NCBI GenBank assembly: GCA_019279435.1
Contig: JAAALK010000287.1
Coordinates: forward strand, 20,894,162-20,958,161
From: Zizania palustris
Lineage: Eukaryota; Streptophyta; Magnoliopsida; Poales; Poaceae
Direction: 5' to 3'
DNA: 64,000 bases
A program made the translations under genes and the position numbers. The notes under the pieces are model-generated. The model did no database searches and was not told the origin of the DNA. It saw nothing but the letters and a program-made list of their open reading frames with translations. Shown here piece after piece: positions 58,493 through 64,000 of this stretch; positions within the stretch are counted from its first letter, which is position 1, and each line of letters begins with the position of its first letter.

Positions 58493-61400
58493 TCAATCCT
58501 CGAATAGCTCAGGATGCTGTGCCTTGAGTTCATCTTCTTTTTCCCATGTAGCTTCCTCTACCGGATGATTGCTCCACTGCACTTTGCAGAAGCGGATGAC
58601 TCGACTCCTGGTGGTCCTTTCTTTGACTTCCAATATCTTAACCGGCTTTTCCACATAGGTCAGATCCTCTTGGACATCTAACTGCTGAAGATCCACTTGC
58701 TCTGTGGGGATGCGGAGACACTTCTTGAGTTGAGATACATGGAACACATCATGCACTCCAGCCAATGAGGGCGGTAATGCCAACTGATATGCAACTTCGC
58801 CTTGGCGTCGAACAACGGGAAATGGTCCAACATATCGAGGGGCCAACTTTCCTCTCATGTTAAACCGTTGAGTCCCACGAAGAGGTGTAACTCGAAGATA
58901 GACATGTTCTCCTTCTTCAAAGGCTAGGTCTCGACGGCGATTGTCGGCGTAGCTCTTCTGTCGCGATTGGGCTGTCTTGAGTCGGTCTCTGATGATCCGT
59001 ACCTTCTCTTCAGCTTCACGAAGAATGTCGGTTCCGAATACTTGGGATTCACCCGTTTGGTCCCAAAGTAGAGGCGTTCTGCACTTACGTCCATATAGGG
59101 CCTCAAAAGGAGACATCTGAAGACTGGCTTGATAACTATTGTTGTATGAAAACTCTGCATATGGCAAGCTCTTGTCCCAAGTGGCTCCAAAGTCCAAAAC
59201 ACATGCCCGAAGCATATCCTCTAGTATCTGATTTACCCTTTCTGTTTGTCCATCTGTCTGAGGATGGTAGGCGGTACTGAAATTTAATCTCGTGCCCATC
59301 TCCTCTTGGAGGTTCTTCCAAAAGCGAGAGGTAAACTGACTTCCTCGGTCAGACACTATCTTCTTGGGCACTCCATGAAGACATACTATCCGGGCCATAT
59401 ATAGCTCTGCTAGCTTAGGGCCACTGAAGGTCGTCTTGACGGCTATGAAATGAGCCACTTTCGTAAGCCGATCGATGATCACCCAAATAGAATCATATCC
59501 AAGTTGGGTCTTTGGTAATCCGGTGATAAAATCCATACCGATCTCTTCCCACTTCCATTCCGGTACTTTAAGTGGCTGTAACAATCCTGCAGGTCTCTGA
59601 TGTTCAGCTTTGACTCTTCTACAGGTGTCACATTCGGCGACGAACTGGGCAATCTCTCTTTTCATGCTAACCCACCAATAGCGTTCCTTCAAATCCTGGT
59701 ACATCTTGGTACTGCCGGGATGAATGGAGTACAATGTCTCGTGGGCTTCTCTCAGGATAAGAGTCTTTATCTCAGGTTTATCCGGCACACATATCCGAGT
59801 TCCAAACCATATGGTGCCATTCTCGTCCTCTGAAAATCCGGGGGCTTTTCCTTGCCTCATGTTCTTCTTAATGGCAGCTATATCCGGGTCCTCTGACTGA
59901 GCTTCACGAATCTGCTCAAACAAGACAGGTTGGGTCTCCAAGGTGGCTAGATATGCTCCGGTGGTCAACCCAAGATTCAACTTTTCCATCTCCCTACATA
60001 ACAAGGGTGCGTGTCCTTGAATCATCATGGTCGTGCAATATCCCTTGCGACTCAAGGCATCAGCTACCACATTTGCTTTTCCTGGGTGGTAGTGAATACC
60101 TAAGTCATAGTCCTTGATTAGTTCCAACCATCGTCTTTGCCTCAAGTTCAGATCTGGCTGTGTGAAGATATACTTCAAACTCTTATGATCTGTAAAGATC
60201 TCACAGCGATTCCCAACCAAATAGTGCCTCCAAATCTTAAGGGCGTGCACTACGGCGGCTAATTCCAAATCATGGGTCGGATAATTCATCTCATGAGGTC
60301 TCAACTGACGGGAGGCATAAGAGATAACCTTCCCATCTTGCATAAGAACACATCCCAATCCTTGGCGAGATGCGTCGCAATAGACATGGAAGTCTTTGCG
60401 GATATCCGGTAGGGTCAGTATAGGTGCAGACACCAGACGAGTCTTGAGAGTGCGGAAACTTTTCTCGCATTCAGGAGTCCATTCGAACTTCTCTCCTTTC
60501 TGCAACAACCTGGTCATTGGCTTGGCTATCTTAGAAAAATTCTCGATGAATCTTCGGTAATATCCGGCCAATCCCAGAAAACTTCGTATCTCAGATACGT
60601 TCGTGGGTGGCAACCAATCCGTAACTGCTTCTACGGTGGCAGGGTCTACTGCGATTCCTTGCGCAGAGATGATATGTCCAAGGAACTTTACTTCTGCCGT
60701 CCAAAACTTGCATTTGCTGTACTTGGCATACAATTGGTGTTCCCTTAGCTTTCCTAGGGTTAACCGGAGGTGAGTCTCGTGCTCCTTCTGGTCCTTGGAA
60801 TAGATAAGGATGTCGTCTATGAAGACCACGATGAACTTGTCCAAATATTCCATGAATACCTTATTCATCATATTCATGAAGAATGCAGGGGCGTTGGTCA
60901 ATCCAAAAGACATAACCGTACACTCATACAATCCATAGCGGGTCGTGAAAGCAGTCTTGGGTATGTCCTCCTCTCGGATTCTTAGCTGGTGGTAACCAGA
61001 CCGCAGGTCGATCTTCGAGAATACCGTAGCTCCTTTGAGCTGGTCGAAGAGATCATCGATCCGAGGTAACGGATACTTATTCTTGATTGTCACCTCATTC
61101 AGGGCGCGGTAATCTACACACATACGCTTTGCCTTATCTTCTTTCTTCTCGACGAAGATGACGGGAGCACCCCACGGTGATGTGCTTGGTCTGATATAAC
61201 CTTTCTTCTCAAGATCCTCCAACTGCTGCTTCATCTCAGCTAATTCATTGGCGGCCATCCGGTATGGTCGCTTATAAATAGGAGTGGTTCCGGGCACCAA
61301 ATCAATCCTGAACTCGATGTCCCTCTTAGGTGGCATCCCTGGTAGATCCTCTGGGAATACGTCCGGGTACTCACTGACTATCGGTATTTCTTCCAAGGTA

Positions 61401-61900
61401 ATCTGGTGCAGTCTTGGTCTTCTGATCTTTAGTCTTGGCATCTGAAATGTGACGGCAGTCCCTTCTTCGCTGGTCACAGTCACTTTTCTCTGGGCACATT
61501 CTATCACTCCTTGGTATTTATTTAACCAATCCATTCCTAGAATGAGATCCAGGCCTTGGCATTCAATAAGGATGGGGTCGGCCCAAAATATGGTGTCGTG
61601 GATATCTATCCATACTTTTGGGCTATAGGTTAGGGCTAGTGTTTGTTTCCCTGGGGTAACTATGTGTACGGCTCTGGGTAGTTCTTCTATGCTTAGATTG
61701 TTCTTTTCCACAAATTCAGTTGAGATGAAGGAGTGTGTAGCTCCGGTGTCAAACAAAACTATTGCAATTGCTGAATTTACCATGAACTTACCCATAACGA
61801 TCTCGGGCGTAGCCTGGGCTTCCTCGGCAGTGACATGGTTGACGCGAGCACGGATGGCGGGGTTCGTCGTGACTCCCTGTGCGCGCTTGGGATGGGGCAC
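58493..61900 (-). CDS. pol: Gypsy Pol: protease, RT, RNase H, integrase, chromodomain
   Basis: About 1,135 aa; the frame is open back to about 61938, so 61900 (a GTG) is not a true start. Protease DTGATHSF near residue 50. RT from about 230 with FIDD at 360-363. RNase H with YCDASRQGLGC and FTDHKSL. Integrase H-H-C-C (HPGSTKMYQDLKERYWW ... CDTCRRVK) and the triad D790-D851-E887 (x60, x35). After the integrase, a GKLAPRYVGPFPV module precedes a C-terminal chromodomain-like segment (VQWSNHPVEEATWEKEDEL). All catalytic residues are present and no internal stop was seen, so only the gag-pol junction is in doubt. Confidence 0.93.
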   Translation of the reverse strand: MPHPKRAQGVTTNPAIRARVNHVTAEEAQATPEIVMGKFMVNSAIAIVLFDTGATHSFISTEFVEKNNLSIEELPRAVHIVTPGKQTLALTYSPKVWIDIHDTIFWADPILIECQGLDLILGMDWLNKYQGVIECAQRKVTVTSEEGTAVTFQMPRLKIRRPRLHQITLEEIPIVSEYPDVFPEDLPGMPPKRDIEFRIDLVPGTTPIYKRPYRMAANELAEMKQQLEDLEKKGYIRPSTSPWGAPVIFVEKKEDKAKRMCVDYRALNEVTIKNKYPLPRIDDLFDQLKGATVFSKIDLRSGYHQLRIREEDIPKTAFTTRYGLYECTVMSFGLTNAPAFFMNMMNKVFMEYLDKFIVVFIDDILIYSKDQKEHETHLRLTLGKLREHQLYAKYSKCKFWTAEVKFLGHIISAQGIAVDPATVEAVTDWLPPTNVSEIRSFLGLAGYYRRFIENFSKIAKPMTRLLQKGEKFEWTPECEKSFRTLKTRLVSAPILTLPDIRKDFHVYCDASRQGLGCVLMQDGKVISYASRQLRPHEMNYPTHDLELAAVVHALKIWRHYLVGNRCEIFTDHKSLKYIFTQPDLNLRQRRWLELIKDYDLGIHYHPGKANVVADALSRKGYCTTMMIQGHAPLLCREMEKLNLGLTTGAYLATLETQPVLFEQIREAQSEDPDIAAIKKNMRQGKAPGFSEDENGTIWFGTRICVPDKPEIKTLILREAHETLYSIHPGSTKMYQDLKERYWWVSMKREIAQFVAECDTCRRVKAEHQRPAGLLQPLKVPEWKWEEIGMDFITGLPKTQLGYDSIWVIIDRLTKVAHFIAVKTTFSGPKLAELYMARIVCLHGVPKKIVSDRGSQFTSRFWKNLQEEMGTRLNFSTAYHPQTDGQTERVNQILEDMLRACVLDFGATWDKSLPYAEFSYNNSYQASLQMSPFEALYGRKCRTPLLWDQTGESQVFGTDILREAEEKVRIIRDRLKTAQSRQKSYADNRRRDLAFEEGEHVYLRVTPLRGTQRFNMRGKLAPRYVGPFPVVRRQGEVAYQLALPPSLAGVHDVFHVSQLKKCLRIPTEQVDLQQLDVQEDLTYVEKPVKILEVKERTTRSRVIRFCKVQWSNHPVEEATWEKEDELKAQHPELFED

Positions 61901-62976
61901 TGATAGGCGAAATGCCCTTCCTGGCGGCAGTTAAAACATACCACGGGCTTGCCGTGCTTGTCGCGCAGAATCTCTGCCTTCTTTGCCGGGACGGGTGGTG
62001 CAGCTGGCGCGGCAGGAGCGGGGCGAGGCTGTCCGGCTCCGGTGTTGGCGGCAGGTGGTGCCGGACGATGCACTGGGCGGGGGTGGTATTGTGGCGTCGG
62101 AGGAGGAGGGGTGAAACGAGGCCTCTGCGCCATGCCTTGGTTCTGCCTGAAAGCAATCATTCTTTTCCTCTTCAGGTCGACCTTATTTTGCTGAGTCTCC
62201 TGAATAATAGCCTTATTAACCAACTTTTGGAAGTTGGCATAATCTCCGGAAACGAGTTGAAGGGACAACTCATCCTTAAGACCTCGAAGGAACTTAGACT
62301 GCCTAGCCGCGTCAGTACGGACTTCTTCAGGCGCGTAACGAGCCAGCCGGTTGAACTCGTGTAAATACTCTGTGACGGACCTGCTCCCCTGCTGCAGGTC
62401 CCTGAACTCCTGCTGCTTCTGTGCGATGATGCCTTCTGGGATATGAGCGGCACGGAAAGCTTCAGAAAATTCTGCCCAAGTGTGAACATGTCCTTCGGGC
62501 AGAGTCTCTCGCAGGTTGTCCCACCATTCTGCGGCGGGACCATGAAGTTGGTGGGTGGCGAAGGCCACCCTCTCCTGCTCAGTGCAGGTCAGCAGATCTA
62601 GCTTCTTCTCAATGGTCCTTAACCAATCCCCAGCCTCCATGGGGTTGGTGGTACTTGAGAAGGTTGGAGGGCGAACTCGGAGGAACTCCGAGAGCTGGGA
62701 CGCGGGAGCGGGAGCTGGGGCGGCGTGATGATGCAGCTCGGGCTGTTGGTGATGGCGGAAAAACTGAGCCTGCTGCTCTTGCATCTGGTTTAATAGGGCA
62801 GCAACCAACTGGTTCTGAGTAGCCATCATCTCAGCCAGTGTGGGGTGGTTGGCGACTGGGGCTTGCCTTTGCCCGGTCGCTCCCCACTGTGGCAAGTTGC
62901 CGTTCTCTCCTCCGTTCTGGGGAGCGTCGGAGCCTTGGTTGTTCGACATCCTGAGGTTTCCAAAATTAGACAACAT
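61777..62976 (-). CDS. gag: Gypsy Gag with CCHC knuckle
   Basis: 399 aa. Gln/Asn-rich N-terminus, retrotransposon gag domain around residues 85-260 (DWLRTIEKKLDLLTC, AAEWWDNLR, WAEFSEAFRAAHIPEG, LRGLKDELSL), Pro-rich linker, and a CX2CX4HX4C zinc knuckle near residue 350. Soon after the knuckle the frame leaves the pol frame, ending in an unrelated tail of some 35 aa. Pol continues in the frame reached by a -1 shift. Tekay-type elements usually encode gag-pol in one ORF, so this may be a one-base loss near 61890 rather than programmed frameshifting. A second Met at residue 10 is an equally possible start. Confidence 0.9.
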   Translation of the reverse strand: MLSNFGNLRMSNNQGSDAPQNGGENGNLPQWGATGQRQAPVANHPTLAEMMATQNQLVAALLNQMQEQQAQFFRHHQQPELHHHAAPAPAPASQLSEFLRVRPPTFSSTTNPMEAGDWLRTIEKKLDLLTCTEQERVAFATHQLHGPAAEWWDNLRETLPEGHVHTWAEFSEAFRAAHIPEGIIAQKQQEFRDLQQGSRSVTEYLHEFNRLARYAPEEVRTDAARQSKFLRGLKDELSLQLVSGDYANFQKLVNKAIIQETQQNKVDLKRKRMIAFRQNQGMAQRPRFTPPPPTPQYHPRPVHRPAPPAANTGAGQPRPAPAAPAAPPVPAKKAEILRDKHGKPVVCFNCRQEGHFAYQCPIPSAHRESRRTPPSVLASTMSLPRKPRLRPRSLWVSSW

Positions 62977-63125
62977 TCTTTTAGCGGATACTTTTATTAA
63001 ATTTTATTCCAAAAATGCCGTTCTTGCGGTTACATTTATTCATTACTTCATTCATGCCTTATGTTTTGACATGAATGCTAATACAATCAAGCAAAAATGC
63101 AAAACACTCAACCGAAAAACTACGT

Positions 63126-63938
63126 CTACGGTAGCTCGGGGGACGGCTCGATCTCGGGCTCGTGGGAGACGGGCGGGGTCGAGGAACTGGACGGTCCGGC
63201 GGGTGGTGCGCTGCGGGAGATCCTCTTGGGCCTCACTGTGGGAGTCTGAATGGGTTTCTTCCTGCGGGGCGGAAGAGGTGCGATCTCCTCTATGTCCTTC
63301 TTCAACTCTCTGAGCTGCTGACGAAGCTGGGTATGGACCATGGCGCCCTGGCGCAGAAGCTCGTTCTGACGTCTCAACTCCTCTACCTCAAGGGTCAACA
63401 GCGGGTTCTGCTCTAGCTGTCGACGGAGCTCGGCGTTCTCCCTGGTCAGGTTCTCCGAAGTGTGGCGGTAGAAGTCGATGGTGTCGTGCTGGCTGTCTGC
63501 GTCGAGGACGGCCTCTGTGTGGAGGTTGTCCATGGCCTCCAAAAGTCTCATCGTGCGGGTGATGGCGGAGCTGCTCTGGGTGAGGGGGCTGATGTAAATG
63601 CTGCGGTGACTCCCGGGTGTGCGCATGGGCATGAAGCGGTAGACGGTGTCGCGGAGGTGGCAGTCGTAGACCAGGCGAAGCTCGGCGAGGGACTGGAGAG
63701 CGGCTCGCTGGCTGGCCACCACGAAGGAAGGTCCTCCAACTCCATGGGTGTAGAAGGGTGGCTGCGTGGAAGAGGGGCGGATCACAACCGTGACCTCGCA
63801 GTAGCTCTCGTTCGCATCGGGAAAAATCCCGTGGAACGCAGGCTCATGGGGAAATCCCAAAAAGTCGACGAGTACGCGAAGCTCGCGGATGAATCCGGCC
63901 TCGTCACGAAGAGTCCCGCTCATGGTGTGAACCGGCAT
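63126..63938 (-). CDS. Extra ORF upstream of gag, coiled-coil protein
   Basis: 270 aa, 149 bases upstream of gag, same strand. Residues about 1-130 look globular (GFPHEPAFHGIFPDANE, VASQRAALQSLAELR). Residues about 160-225 are a long Leu/Glu/Arg heptad-like coiled coil (LTRENAELRRQLEQN, VEELRRQNELLRQ, LRQQLRELKKDIEEI), and the tail is basic then Ser/Pro-rich. No zinc knuckle or enzyme motif. ORFs of this kind precede gag in some grass gypsy elements, but I know no function for them. The ATG has a second Met at residue 6. Confidence 0.75.
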   Translation of the reverse strand: MPVHTMSGTLRDEAGFIRELRVLVDFLGFPHEPAFHGIFPDANESYCEVTVVIRPSSTQPPFYTHGVGGPSFVVASQRAALQSLAELRLVYDCHLRDTVYRFMPMRTPGSHRSIYISPLTQSSSAITRTMRLLEAMDNLHTEAVLDADSQHDTIDFYRHTSENLTRENAELRRQLEQNPLLTLEVEELRRQNELLRQGAMVHTQLRQQLRELKKDIEEIAPLPPRRKKPIQTPTVRPKRISRSAPPAGPSSSSTPPVSHEPEIEPSPELP

Positions 63939-64000
63939 CTACAAAAGAGAGAAAATTTTTTGTGAAAATCGTAGAAGATGAGAGGATAAGTAATCTTTTT

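Larger units (their letters stand above)
55233..64000 (-). mobile_element. Ty3/gypsy chromovirus, Tekay/Del-like, 5' end outside window
   Basis: Minus-strand element with 3' LTR at 58450-55233, a purine tract just upstream of it, pol (58493-61900), gag (61777-62976) and an additional ORF (63126-63938) upstream of gag. The 5' LTR and primer site lie beyond base 64000. RT-RNase H-integrase order and a C-terminal chromodomain make it a Ty3 chromovirus; the 3.2-kb LTR fits Tekay/Del. The bases next to the 3' LTR are GTCAT (55228-55232), the expected target duplication to look for at the other end. Gag and pol are one base out of frame. Confidence 0.93.

Noticed and set aside
1..64000. tRNA, rRNA, CRISPR or bacterial/viral defence systems
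   Set aside because: No cloverleaf, rRNA-like segment, spacer-repeat array or prokaryotic gene signature was seen by eye; a tRNAscan/Infernal run would settle small RNAs.

Overview
The window is nuclear DNA from a grass (Poaceae, probably panicoid; the species cannot be told from sequence alone). The evidence is multi-exon GT-AG genes with plant-specific products, dense LTR retrotransposons of monocot type, and many MITEs. There are no bacterial operons, phage or CRISPR features. Most short ORFs here, especially in GC-rich LTRs, are shadows and are not annotated.

Layout. 1-1.6 kb holds a decayed B3-domain gene on the minus strand. 1,972-12,790 is a complete, very young Ty1/copia Sirevirus-like element: two 1,979-bp LTRs differ at only 2 sites, the TSD is GCCAC, and gag and pol are in one frame separated by a single UAG. 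12.8-18 kb carries a hAT-type non-autonomous element, two MITEs and a broken GASA/snakin gene. 19.6-21.1 kb holds a decayed plant-mobile-domain gene (minus strand). 23,246-30,011 is a second copia element whose pol is split by a one-base frameshift.

The gene-rich core is 30.3-53 kb. A PMT2-like methyltransferase (plus, 6 coding exons, 614 aa) converges on a plastid-type PFK5-like ATP-phosphofructokinase (minus, 13 coding exons, 527 aa). A repeat-filled intergenic stretch follows (AT-rich tandem repeat, putative solo LTR, hAT/Tourist/Mutator-type MITEs), then an STP7-like hexose/H+ symporter (plus, 4 exons, 518 aa). For all three genes I derived exon joins with conserved splice dinucleotides and matching phases.

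Between 54.2 and 55.1 kb lies a minus-strand coding remnant built on a 48-bp (16-aa) repeat, broken by a 7-bp duplication. From 55,233 to the window end is a minus-strand Ty3/gypsy chromovirus (Tekay/Del-like) with a 3.2-kb 3' LTR, pol with a degenerate chromodomain, gag one frame off pol, and an extra coiled-coil ORF upstream of gag; its 5' LTR lies outside the window.

The three intact genes cover unrelated household functions: Golgi pectin-type methylation (inferred for the family), plastid glycolysis and hexose uptake. I see no cluster logic linking them and no convincing new multi-gene system. The more unusual signals are the in-frame gag/pol UAG in a young element, the extra ORF of the gypsy element, the 48-bp repeat ORF, and the inactivation patterns of the broken genes.
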